Part shown: positions 43,321 through 52,760 of the stretch, one piece after another
Position numbering within the stretch: position 1 is the stretch's first letter
How the letters are laid out: each line of letters starts with the position of its first letter
NCBI GenBank assembly: GCA_032716605.1
Contig: CM064509.1
Span: 43,893,632-43,957,631 of the forward strand
Direction of reading: 5' to 3'
DNA length: 64,000 nt
From: Paralithodes platypus
Taxonomy: Eukaryota; Arthropoda; Malacostraca; Decapoda; Lithodidae
The notes under the pieces: model-generated
Databases searched by the model: none
The model's input: only the letters and a program-made list of their open reading frames with translations
What the model was told of the DNA's origin: nothing
Position numbers and translations under genes: made by a program

Positions 43321-44554
43321 AACCTACCAGCACCAAACTGGTGTCAATGTCAGGCACAAAATCAGCCCCGTCAGACCACACAAACGTATGAATGTTGGCG
43401 TCGTGGATTGGAATTTCGTGTGCGTGTGCGCCACCATCAGACAAATCACTGTCATGATCGCGATACAACGCTTCATCATCACCCTCCTCACCACTAGAAG
43501 GACGCCCTTCTTCATTTTCTTCACCTTCGTCTGACTCACTGCCACTCTCCACTCCCCCCCCCCCCCCCACGCTCCCGTGCTGCGTCGTCGTCGTCGTACT
43601 CCTGGCTGTCAACATCCTGGGAATCCCCAAACAGCAGGGCGTCGTATTTTGATGGTGTTAGGGTCCTCATTCGTCTACTAACACATGCAGGCGTCTTGTG
43701 GGTAGGGGCAGAAGGGCCGGCAAGGGCGGCGTCAGCAGGGGCGGTGTCGGCAGGGGCGGCGTCGGCAGGTCCAGCAGTGGTGGGTGGTGCAGAGGTCCTA
43801 GATCCAGGCAATATAATTGTTGTCCCTGTCGCCCCTTTCCCTTTCCCTTTCCCTTGGGCAGGGGCAGAAGGGCCGGCAGGGACAGAAGGGCCGGCAGGGG
43901 CGGCGTCGGCAGGTCCAGCAGTGGTGGGTGGTGCAGAGGTCGTGGACGCAGGCAATATAATTGTTGTCCCTGTTGCCCTTTTCCCTTTGCCTTTGCCTTT
44001 GCCTTTCCCTTTCCCTTGGGCAGGGGCAGAATGGGTGGCGTCGACAGGGGCAGCAGAGGCGGCTGGTGGTGGTGGCAGGGTGACAGTGGCAGGCATACAA
44101 GTGTTTTTACCTACGCCAGTCCTTTTTCTCCTAGTGGCCCCCGCAGGTCCTGCAGCCCCAGGGCGGCCTCCTGCGTCAGTAATACTGGTGGCAGGGATTG
44201 CAGTGGTGGTATTGGTGGTGGTAGTGGTGGTAGCAGTGCCTGGGTGGTGGTGGCAGTGTCCCCAAAGGCCAATGACCTCTGTGCACTGCCCCTGCTTGCA
44301 CGTGTTTTACATACTTTACGTGCGGGTGCTTCGTCTTCCGAGCTATATGGAGTGTCGTAATGGTAGCTTGGGTTTCTGGCAGCCACCCTCTGCCTTCCAC
44401 GGCCGCTGACACCACCAGAAGGAGGGCTGGTTGTGTCATCAGGGCGCGAGCGTGAGGGACGTGTGGGCTCCATAGCTAGTGCTTGTGTACTGGCGTGTAC
44501 TGCTTGTACGCGCGTGGCCCGAGCGTACGGGGTGGTGGTATCGAGAGTTGCCAA
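43321..44554 (-). pseudogene. piggyBac 1 N-terminal region with coding minisatellite
   Basis: Frames 44111-44554, 43536-44096 and 43319-43630 are successive parts of one disordered N-terminus. A Pro/Thr-rich start contains an SSEDE patch; then a unit of roughly 130 bp encoding GKGKGK, ATGTTIILP and SAPPTTAGPADAAPA occurs twice (about 43800-43870 and 43920-44040); then a very acidic stretch (SESDEGEENEEG, DHDSDLSDGG). Shifts are implied near 44160 and at the C run 43553-43569. Acidic disordered N-termini are common in piggyBac transposases; the lysine-glycine repeats are unusual. Confidence 0.75.
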
Positions 44555-44626
44555 GTAGTACTACACCCACACCAATTTGTAGTCGCCTGACTGTAAGCCC
44601 GCGGTTTTGGTACGCATTTAAAAACC

Positions 44627-44692
44627 TGGAGCTTAAGAGTCTTCCCGCAGTCGCCCGGGGAAACTCTTAAGAGTCTTGCTGCACTTGCCGGG
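44627..44692 (-). repeat. piggyBac 1 terminal end, abutting TTAA
   Basis: Read inwards from 44692 it begins cccggcaagtgcagcaagac and carries ctcttaagag-type palindromes twice. The flanking TTAA is 44693-44696 and the empty site is 7701-7704. Over about 65 bp it is almost identical to the end of the MITE at 3409-4008. Confidence 0.88.
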
Positions 44693-44696
44693 TTAA

Positions 44697-45316
44697 TCTG
44701 TCTCGATATAGATTGATAGTCTATGGTTCGATTTTTGAACCATTTGAAGCATTCGTGTTTAGGTAGCTGATTAGTGTATAGATTTTAGAACAATAGAACA
44801 AATTTCAGAAATTTTAGTTTGATATTTTATTCACCTTTCACAATTTTTGCTTGGTGGTGTAATGGTTAAGGTGTCTAAATATTTGTGTGATAACCCAGGT
44901 TCGGATCCCGGCGGATCACATATATTTTGTCATTAAATTCATTGCAGGTGTTTGGTGGTGTGGTGAAATTAATAAACAAATAGAATACCTTCCTCAGTTG
45001 TCCACTTGTTGTTACCCGATGTGGACCTTCATTTTCTTTCTCATATTTTGTCAGTGAGTGTTTTCTGTTTTTGATTAATTTTTGCATTATTTGTCTTTTA
45101 ATATTCTGTTTAGTGATTAGGAGTGTTTTACCCAGTTGAATTCTAATGTTTAGCTTTCTTTAAATATAATAAATAGATCCTTTTACGTTTAGTTAATTTT
45201 AGACTTGTCTTCATTTTTAAGAATCATGATTGACTACCTGATGATGGCCTTCCTGTAGTGAGCCAACAAGTTGTTGAAGAAAAAAGAAAAATCGAGTAAG
45301 TAAATAAAGCATGGCA
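44697..45316 (+). repeat. Repeat X, copy 2
   Basis: Matches 6570-7699 in reverse complement, with a SINE inserted at 44851-44984 and piggyBac transposons at both edges. It lacks the 640-bp MITE present in copy 1 (empty TTAA at 45217-45220). Confidence 0.88.
44851..44984 (+). mobile_element. tRNA-derived SINE insertion (~134 bp)
   Basis: Absent from repeat X copy 1 (junction near 7542-7546), so its limits are known within a few bases. It has a box A-like tggtgtaatggttaagg and box B-like ggttcggatcc at tRNA spacing, then ~75 bases ending gtggtgaaattaataaacaa. No clear target duplication. Confidence 0.78.
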
Positions 45317-45731
45317 TTAACCCTCCAGCCCCGGGGGCTATAGCTTGCGACTGTGCTCCGGTACCGGGTGTTTTGACGATCTTTGGCCTATGTTAACTAC
45401 TCTGTAAGTCAATGAATATGTCATGTAATGTTGTGAATAAAAAAGAATAATGTTCCACAAACCTTCCTCTGTCGAATGGCGTTGAGTAGAGGTCTCTAGC
45501 CCCTCTGGTTGCATAATGGTGAGCGCGGGAAGACGAGTGCTTTTCGGCGGCAAATTCTTCCCGCGTTCGGACGCGTCGCCTCGGCCATGGCTACGACGCA
45601 CCTAGCCGCTCGCCCCGCCAAAGTATTTATCTCCCTTAGACGATTTTAGTGTTTGATATTGAGAATGTGATGTTTATTTGATATTTTCTAGTTATTTTGA
45701 GGCCAATTATATAAAATATGTTTATTAGGGT

Positions 45732-46592
45732 ATCACTGTCACTGATATTGCTAATTTTCACTCGATACCGTACATTTTATTAGTAATTGAGGTAGCTTAT
45801 TGTTGTATTAGGCACTGATTATTCGTTATCACAGGTGTTTATTATACTTTGGCCATCAAATATTAGGTCTTGTGTCACTTTCACTTTGACAAATATGCTT
45901 TAGAGTGTCACTGTCACTGATAATGCTCATTTTCACTCGATACTGTACATTTTATTAGTAATTGAGGTAGGTTATTGTTGTATTAGGCACTGATTATTCG
46001 TTATCACAGGTGTTTATTATACTTTGGCCATCAAATATTAGGTCTTGTGTCACTTTCACTTTGACAAATATGCTTTAGAGAGTGTCACTGTCACTGATAA
46101 TGCTCATTTTCACTCGATACCGTACATTTTATTAGTAATTGAGGTAGGTTATTGTTGTATTAGGCACTGATTATTCGTTATCACAGGTGTTTATTATACT
46201 TTGGCCATCAAATATTAGGTCTTGTGTCACTTTCACTTTGACAAATATGCTTTAGAGAGTGTCACTGTCACTGATAATGCTCATTTTCACTCGATACCGT
46301 ACATTTTATTAGTAATTGAGGTAGGTTATTGTTGTATTAGGCACTGATTATTCGTTATCACAGGTGTTTATTATACTTTGGCCATCAAATATTAGGTCTT
46401 GTGTCACTTTCACTTTGACAAATATGCTTTAGAGAGTGTCACTGTCACTGATAATGCTCATTTTCACTCGATACCGTACATTTTATTAGTAATTGAGGTA
46501 GGTTATTGTTGTATTAGGCACTGATTATTCGTTATCACAGGTGTTTATTATACTTTGGCCATCAAATATTAGGTCTTGTGTCACTTTCACTT
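45732..46592. repeat. 177-bp tandem repeat inside piggyBac 2, ~5 units
   Basis: The landmark actgataatgctcatttt recurs at steps of 175, 177, 177 and 177 bases. Later units are nearly identical; the first is the most divergent. It lies in the 3' non-coding part of the transposon. No coding content. Confidence 0.95.
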
Positions 46593-46861
46593 AGTTATAT
46601 GATTTGTAAACGATTTATATACAATTTATTGTGTCTTTTTTCACTGATTTATATATTTCTATAGGTTCTAATCATATGAATGTCACTTGGTATATACATA
46701 TGTGTCACTTTCACATATTATTATGGTGTAATTGTATTTGTATCAATGTTCTCATAATACATGACTTTTGTATTACAATACATTGGTTTTCTTCCACTTT
46801 TTGCATATATATAATTATAGTGTACATATTGTCATTTTATTTGGCAATTTCAGTATGATTA
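46593..46861. other. piggyBac 2 3' non-coding, no gene seen
   Basis: AT-rich sequence with several tgtcact/ttcac motifs resembling degenerate satellite pieces. Confidence 0.5.
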
Positions 46862-48826
46862 TTAGAACTCCAGCTTGGAGTGGTAATCAAAGAAGCAATC
46901 TACAGCACAGAGTGCCACCTTGCACTCCACACACTCCAGGGTTGACTTTTTACCTGACCTCGGCTTCACCCTGCTGTTGTAGCAGACATGGCACCGCTTC
47001 TGCTGTGTTCTTCCGGATTCATTCTGAGGCAGGGAACCAAGCCTGTGCCTAGTCAAGTATTGAGCAGACTGCAAGCGGTCAATAACGGCGGGCCCAGGAT
47101 GTGCCACTGCCCTCTGTGGCATAGCATACTTCTCCAGGAGCTCCGTCAACACCTGCTTTTGGAACCTCCGCAGGCTATTGAACTTCATGGGTGTGTTCAC
47201 ATTCCGAAGCTTGTATATGTTGTAGGCATTCAGAACTGACATGTCCACCATATGCAGAAAGAACTTTTTGTACCATCTGCACGAGGTACGCAGGCAGTCA
47301 ATGAAGCCTATCTGCATGTCGGACTTGTCCACCAGCCTCATGTTGATGTTGTAGTCCAGGACAGCATCGGGCTTGGTCACCCTGGCCTGGGTGCGGCGAT
47401 CCACCTTGCCAGTCTCCACCATTTCCCCCTTGTGGATGGTGGTCAGGAGGTTGACCTTCCGCTGGTCGTGCCAGTGGATAGCCAGAATGGGCCCCGACTT
47501 CTTCTTGAACACATCACCTTTTTTGGTCTTTGGAGGGAAAGGTGGCATGCCCTTCCTTTTCCCTCGTACTGTGCCTACAGTCCCCGTCTTGCGCTCATGC
47601 AGGTACTGTGAGAGAGTGGGGGACGTGTAATAATTGTCCATGTAGAGGACGTGATTCTTATGAAAGTAGCGGTCCATCATGGCTTGCACCACTGCTCCGC
47701 CAAAGCCAATGAGGGGGTCCACAAGCAAGTCCCCTTCCTTCCCGCTGTAGACCAGGAAGTCCAGGACATAGCCAGTTTGGCAGTCGCACAGCACAAAGAA
47801 TTTTATGCCAAAGCGATGTCTCTTTGAGGGGATGTACTGCCGGAAGCTGAGTTTTCCCCGGAACAGCACAAGAGACTCGTCAATGACGACCTTGCGGAAG
47901 GGCTTGAAGTAGGAGGTGAAGCGTTCTCGCATCATCTCATACAACGTCCTAATCTTCCACAGCTTGTCTGGGAGGTGGACGTCAAGGTTGGTGACAAGAT
48001 GGAGCGCTGCGAGGATATCAAGGTACCGGTCGCGAGACATATATTTCCCGAAGGCAGGGGTGGATATCAGATCATTGGTGATCCAATAGTCAGGCAACCT
48101 ATGCTTCTTGACATGAGGCATTAGCATGGTGAGTGCCAGGAACACCATGAACTCGTCATGAGTCACTGGGGTCCACTGCCTCATGTGGCCCTTGGTCACC
48201 TTTCCCAAAAAGTGGACCTGGAATTGGTGCTGCTTATTTGTCTCTTTGACAACATAGCCTACCACCTCCTCATCAAAGAAGGCCTCAAACAGTTCGTGTG
48301 GTGGAGCATTGAGGCCTGCAGGAAAATTGGGGGTAACGCCTGAACCCTCCAGTACCTCATCAAAAGCTGGCACATCAGGGTTGTATGCATCCTCATCAAC
48401 TACGTCTTGCCACTGAAAAACGTAGAATGGGTCTTGTCTACGCTGACGAGGAGCTCCAGCTGGTGGCCCAGCACGCCCACGGCCAACTCGGGAGGCGCGC
48501 GCCCTAGGGCGGCGAGGGCGGCGGCCAGGGCGGTGGGCAGCACGACGGGCAGCACGACGCCGGGCCAAGCGGATGGGTCGAGGGTCGTCGATGTCCATAT
48601 AGTCATCGTCAGAGTGGTCATCTTGCCCTGACGGTGGACCTATGTAATCATGGCCAGAGTCTTGAGAGAGGTGCCCTTCATCATCAGTGGCCCCCACATA
48701 ATCTGGCGGGGAACCAGTGATGCGTGGGCGGCGTGCGGGTGGGCGAGGTGGGGAAGGAGTGGCAGGTGAGGCTGTGTCCCCCCGAGGTCCCGGGCTCCTT
48801 GGCCTGCGACGAGTGACAGAAAGCAA
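46862..48826 (-). CDS. piggyBac 2 transposase (654 codons), apparently intact
   Basis: Residues 1-140 are disordered and Arg/Pro-rich, with an acidic patch (HSDDDYMDIDD) and strongly basic runs that could serve nuclear import. Residues 165-540 are the DDE_Tnp_1_7 core: D316 (VVIDESLVLFRG), D397 (VLYMDNYYTSP) and D500 with D503 (MRLVDKSD), aligning with the catalytic aspartates of piggyBac. Residues 612-649 form the C-terminal Cys-rich zinc domain: C612-x2-C615, C632-x2-C635, C640, C644, H649, which in piggyBac binds the terminal repeats. No break is seen. The frame is open upstream to a TAG at 48866-48868, beyond which the same frame is open again, so the chosen methionine may not be the original start. 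Confidence 0.92.
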   Translation of the reverse strand: MLSVTRRRPRSPGPRGDTASPATPSPPRPPARRPRITGSPPDYVGATDDEGHLSQDSGHDYIGPPSGQDDHSDDDYMDIDDPRPIRLARRRAARRAAHRPGRRPRRPRARASRVGRGRAGPPAGAPRQRRQDPFYVFQWQDVVDEDAYNPDVPAFDEVLEGSGVTPNFPAGLNAPPHELFEAFFDEEVVGYVVKETNKQHQFQVHFLGKVTKGHMRQWTPVTHDEFMVFLALTMLMPHVKKHRLPDYWITNDLISTPAFGKYMSRDRYLDILAALHLVTNLDVHLPDKLWKIRTLYEMMRERFTSYFKPFRKVVIDESLVLFRGKLSFRQYIPSKRHRFGIKFFVLCDCQTGYVLDFLVYSGKEGDLLVDPLIGFGGAVVQAMMDRYFHKNHVLYMDNYYTSPTLSQYLHERKTGTVGTVRGKRKGMPPFPPKTKKGDVFKKKSGPILAIHWHDQRKVNLLTTIHKGEMVETGKVDRRTQARVTKPDAVLDYNINMRLVDKSDMQIGFIDCLRTSCRWYKKFFLHMVDMSVLNAYNIYKLRNVNTPMKFNSLRRFQKQVLTELLEKYAMPQRAVAHPGPAVIDRLQSAQYLTRHRLGSLPQNESGRTQQKRCHVCYNSRVKPRSGKKSTLECVECKVALCAVDCFFDYHSKLEF

Positions 48827-48865
48827 TGTTTCACTGTCACTAGGGCCAGGTATTGGTGATGCGAG

Positions 48866-49645
48866 CTAAAAGACTTCTTCAGGAAGACATGTTGAAGGCG
48901 GGAGAGGTGGGGAGGACCGTGGGGAAAGTTGCGGGGACGTATGGCTGGGGCCGGCCGGGGTGGACGCCGCGGGAGCCTTGAACAAAACTCTCTTACTTTT
49001 CTTAATTTTCTTGGTATATTTCCTACCTTTCCCCTTTTCGGCAGCACTATGTCTCCTGTCGGGGGACCTAGGAGGCAAATAGGCCGAAAGTGTGGGGTCC
49101 TCAACCCTTGGCAATGGTGGGGGTGGTGGGGAAGAATGCGGGGCATCCGGGTCATCTTGGGTGGCGTGGGTAGATAAGGGAGACAATGGCGGACGAGAAG
49201 GGTCACCACGCTGACCCTCACTCACAGCCTCATCCTCACCAAGTAGTTTTGCTTGTTCCCTAGCTGCCGCGGCCGCCTTCTCAAGTATTTTCTGCTTATA
49301 CAAATGTAGCTTGAAAGGCGATTTACCAGGGGAAGGGCTTGGCGTCGTGTCACTTAAGCGAAATTTGGTGAGTGACCTTGAACTCTCCCACTCGCTCACT
49401 CTCTCAAGTTCACTGTCTTTAGGTAAACCAGCTTCCTCAACAACTGGTACATCACCTTCATCACTCTCATCACTGTCATGTTCTCTCGCAAATCCCAGGA
49501 ATTGCTCTTCTTTATCACTCTCATGGCCATAATCACTCGACTTATAATTACTGGAGTCGTCACTGACTTCATCATCAACATTATGCTTGGCATCAGCTCG
49601 CTCATAAAGTCTCAATGTCGTCTCAATACCTCCGGGAGATAACAC
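48866..49645 (-). CDS. piggyBac 2 upstream ORF, probable N-terminal extension
   Basis: 259 codons starting MLSPGGIETTLRLYERADAK and ending TCLPEEVF-stop. It lies in the same frame as the transposase with only a TAG and 13 sense codons between them. Content is disordered: acidic blocks (DEVSDDSSNYKSSDYGHESD), an Ala-rich helix (LEKAAAAAREQAKLL), a Pro stretch and a basic KKIKKSKR. Either this is the original N-terminus cut off by one nonsense mutation, or an independent upstream frame. Its composition resembles the N-terminus of piggyBac 1, supporting the first reading. No domain is recognised. Confidence 0.65.
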   Translation of the reverse strand: MLSPGGIETTLRLYERADAKHNVDDEVSDDSSNYKSSDYGHESDKEEQFLGFAREHDSDESDEGDVPVVEEAGLPKDSELERVSEWESSRSLTKFRLSDTTPSPSPGKSPFKLHLYKQKILEKAAAAAREQAKLLGEDEAVSEGQRGDPSRPPLSPLSTHATQDDPDAPHSSPPPPPLPRVEDPTLSAYLPPRSPDRRHSAAEKGKGRKYTKKIKKSKRVLFKAPAASTPAGPSHTSPQLSPRSSPPLPPSTCLPEEVF

Positions 49646-49863
49646 ATTTAGGCGATGGCGTCAGGGTAAGGCGCGACGAACAAGCAAGGGCGTCGTAGGA
49701 AGCACGGTATCGGACACAGCGGAATCACTATTTGGCGTACTGTCCATGATGGCGTCGGGGTAGATACTGTTGCTGTGGCGGAGTTTACGCCTGGTGGCGC
49801 CACCTACCGTCCCACGATACCGAAAATGTACGCGCGGCATTCGAAAGCACGCATGCAAGCAAT

Positions 49864-49940
49864 GGGCGTTCAAGAGCCCTTCCGGGTTGCGCGGGCCGAG
49901 GTTGTTATGGGCGTTCAAGAGCCCATCCGGGTTGGAGGGG
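49864..49940 (-). repeat. piggyBac 2 right end with subterminal direct repeat
   Basis: gggcgttcaagagccc-tccgggttg occurs at 49864 and again at 49909, 45 bp apart, the second ending near the terminal ccaacc. Repeats next to the ends are candidate transposase-binding sites. Confidence 0.7.
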
Positions 49941-49944
49941 TTAA

Positions 49945-50660
49945 GTACAGTGTTGACTATTCATATATTATGTACTCCTATTTTGCTTACTTAAACCATT
50001 TTATTCCTTACATATTTACAGGGATTACTTTTATTATAACCATTATGTACTAATATTCCCATTATAACAACTTAGATATAGTTTTCATTGTATTTCTTGT
50101 ATTATATGCACCTAGCTTAGGCTACAGGAAAAGACAGAAAGTATTCAGTTGACCTTTCAGAGGAACAGATCATGGGAATCACTTGGATCATCATATCAAG
50201 ATTTGCCTTCTATCACGTGAAATTGTCATGGATTAGGCATGATCGGGGTGTGGATATACATGTGTTATGGGTGCGATTTAAGGTTTAATCCACACCCCTT
50301 TATGATACCTTGACAGGTACTGGTTAAGAGTTCTGTAAAACACCTAATGTGTGGTAAGACGTCATTCAGAGGGCGTAACCCGATGTCATAATTATAAGGT
50401 TGAGATATCGACATGAGAGCCAGAGAACAAGACCCCATCACTTGTTGACAGTAAGAGGTCAGAGGCTAGTCGTGATAGTGAAAGCCAGACATTTATAATT
50501 GTTTTTATACTTGCTTATTAAACATTGAATTATATATAGTAATTCTGAATAAGTTATAAATTATTATTCATTAAAACAAATGTGAATTTACTCAAGTTTC
50601 AGTTTCCTTATATTATATCTGTAAGGCCTGATACTATTATATATACATTTATTATTTATT
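49945..50660. other. Non-coding; possible leader or LTR part of element E
   Basis: AT-rich. ggggtgtgga at about 50249 and tccacacccc at about 50289 form a 10-bp hairpin. With 52761-52985 it may be one LTR split by the RTE insertion, but I could not find a second copy. Confidence 0.35.
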
Positions 50661-52750
50661 GGAGGAGATGAGCAAGGTGTTTAAGGATGAGATCTGTGCA
50701 GCATGTGAGGAGGTGTGTGGAGTGAGGAGAAGAGGGAGGGGAGTGAAAGGTACAGCATGGTGGACAGAAGAGGTAAGAATAGCTGTGGAAGAAAAGAAGA
50801 AAGCATATAGAGAGTGGTTGGGTAGTAGAGGGAATGAAGATTCCGAGAGACAGAAACGAGCGAGGTACGTGGAGAGTAAGAGGGTGGTGAAGAGAGTAGT
50901 GAAGGAAAGTAAGAGAAGAGTAGATGAGGAATTTGGAAGGAATCTGAGTGTAAAATGGAGGGAGAGTAAGAAACTGTTCTGGAAAGAAGTCAAGAAAGTT
51001 AGGGAAGGTAGCAAGGGAAACAGTAAGGGTGTGAAAGATAAGAATGGGAGAATGCTAGCCGAGAAGCAAGAGAGAGTCGAAAGATGGAGGGAGTACTTCA
51101 GTGAGTTGCTAAATGAAAGGAATGAAGAGCCAGCAAACATAGCTGGATATGGTATGGGAGGGAGAAGAAGAGAAGTAGTGGAGGAGGAGGTGGGGATCAG
51201 GAGGTCAGAAGTGTGGGAAGCCATGAAAAGAGTGAAGTTGGGGAAAGCACCAGGAACAGATGGAGTGTGTGGAAATGTTGAGGTATGGTGGTGAGATAGT
51301 GATAGAATGGGTATGGAAAATGTGCAAACTAGCATGGGAGAAGGGCAGTGCACCCGATGACTGGAAGACTGGCATCATAGTCCCCCTATATAAGGGCAAA
51401 GGGGAAAGAGGAGTGTGTGGTAACCACCGAGGAATATGTCTTCTAAGCGTAGTAGGGAAGGTATACAGTAGGGTAGTGATTGAGAGAGTGAGAGTGAGAA
51501 CGGAGAAATGGATAGGCGACGAGCAGGGAGGTTTTAGGAAGGGAAGAGGATGTGTAGATCAGATTTTTACCCTGAATTGTGTTGTGGAGAAGTATCTGGA
51601 GAAGAAACAAAAGGTGTATGTTGCCTTTATGGACTTGGAGAAGGCCTATGACAGAGTGGATAGAGAAGGTTTGTGGAAAGTACTTAGAATATACGGAGTA
51701 GAGGGCAAGTTGCTGAAAGCAGTGAAGAGCATGTATGAGGGTGCAAAGGCGGCAGTACGTGTGGAGAGTGAGCAGAGCGAGTTCTTTGACCTGAATGTTG
51801 GTTTGAAACAGGGGTGTGTGATGTCCCCGTGGTTGTTTACTGTATATATGGATGGAGTTATGAAAGAAATACTATCAAGAGCAGTGGATGTTGGTGTATC
51901 GCTGAAAAGGGAGGGAATTGAGTGGAAGCTACCTATACTGCTGTTTGCGGATGATACAGTTCTGATGAGTGATAATGAATGGGAGTTGCAGGGTCTGGTA
52001 AATGAATTTGGAACAGTGTGCGAAAAACGGAATTTGAAGGTAAATACGGGGAAGAGCAAGGTTATGGTCTTCGAAAGGGGTGAAGTCACAGAGTGTGAGG
52101 TGAAGCTGAACGGTCAGGCTATGGAGATCGTCAACTCTTTTAAGTATCTGGGCAGTGTGTTGAGTAAAGATGGGACTATGGATGAAGAGGTGCGGGAGAG
52201 GGTACAACAGGGGAAGAGGGTTGTAGGAACGCTAAAAGCAGTAACAAGAAATAGGGTGGTCAGTATGGAAGTGAAGAAGTCCTTGCATGACAGTGTGGTA
52301 ATCCCGACACTGACTTACGGAAGCGAAGCATGGACGTTGGTTGAGAGACTCAGACCAAGAGTGAGAGCAGTGGAAATGAATTACTTAAGGAGTGCGTGCG
52401 GAGTTACATGGAGGGATAGACAGACTAATGAGGAAGTAAGAAGGAGGTGTGGTGTGGAGGTAGATGTGCTGGAAAGTGTGAAAAGGAACAACTTGAGATG
52501 GTTCGGCCATATGGAACGTATGGAAAGTGAGAGAATGACTAAGAGGGTGTACGAGAGCGAGGTGGAGGGACAGAGGGGGAGAGGTAGACCGAATATGAGG
52601 TGGAAGGATGGAGTGAGGAACTACATGAACGAAGGCGGTGCTGGTTGGGGGGAGGGGCGTCGACTGACTGGGGACAGAGGTGCATGGGGGCGGTTCGTTC
52701 GTGGCCACCCCTTCGGGGATCGCGGCGTCAGGCAATAGATAGATAGATAG
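50661..52750 (+). mobile_element. RTE-type LINE, 5'-truncated (2090 bp)
   Basis: Flanked by the 10-bp duplication attatttatt (50651-50660 and 52751-52760). It ends in (TAGA)n immediately after the stop codon, a very short 3' region typical of RTE elements. The endonuclease and N-terminus are missing. Confidence 0.9.
50668..52738 (+). pseudogene. RTE LINE reverse transcriptase, one frameshift
   Basis: Frame 1 (to 51294): a basic helical region before the RT, then VKLGKAPGTDGV. A one- or two-base shift near 51270 leads to 51260-52738. There: WKTGIIVPLYKGKG, NHRGICLLSVVGKVYSRV, GFRKGRGCVDQIF, motif A FMDLEKAYDRV (about residues 123-133), LKQGCVMSPWLF and the catalytic FADD (229-232) in LLFADDTVLMSD. 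The C-terminal part has the LTYGSEAWTL, LRWFGHMERM and GRGRP blocks usual in RTE/RTE-X elements. The product would nick and reverse-transcribe at the target, but the endonuclease is lost. Confidence 0.9.
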
Positions 52751-52760
52751 ATTATTTATT

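Larger units (their letters stand above)
45321..49940 (-). mobile_element. piggyBac 2 transposon, complete ends (4620 bp)
   Basis: TTAA at 45317-45320 and 49941-49944. The left end ccctccagcccc and the right end read inwards cccctccaacccgg form short imperfect inverted repeats. The empty site is visible at 6566-6569 in repeat X copy 1, which shows both flanks joined (tgtacttaatgccatgc in that orientation). It encodes a transposase on the minus strand and carries a tandem satellite between the transposase stop and the left end. Confidence 0.95.

Noticed and set aside
43696..44409. Long plus-strand frames opposite the piggyBac 1 N-terminus
   Set aside because: Antisense shadows of a GC-rich minisatellite; the minus strand connects to the transposase.
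50652..51353. 233-codon minus-strand frame opposite the RTE element
   Set aside because: Antisense of a purine-rich RT gene; the plus strand has the conserved RT motifs.
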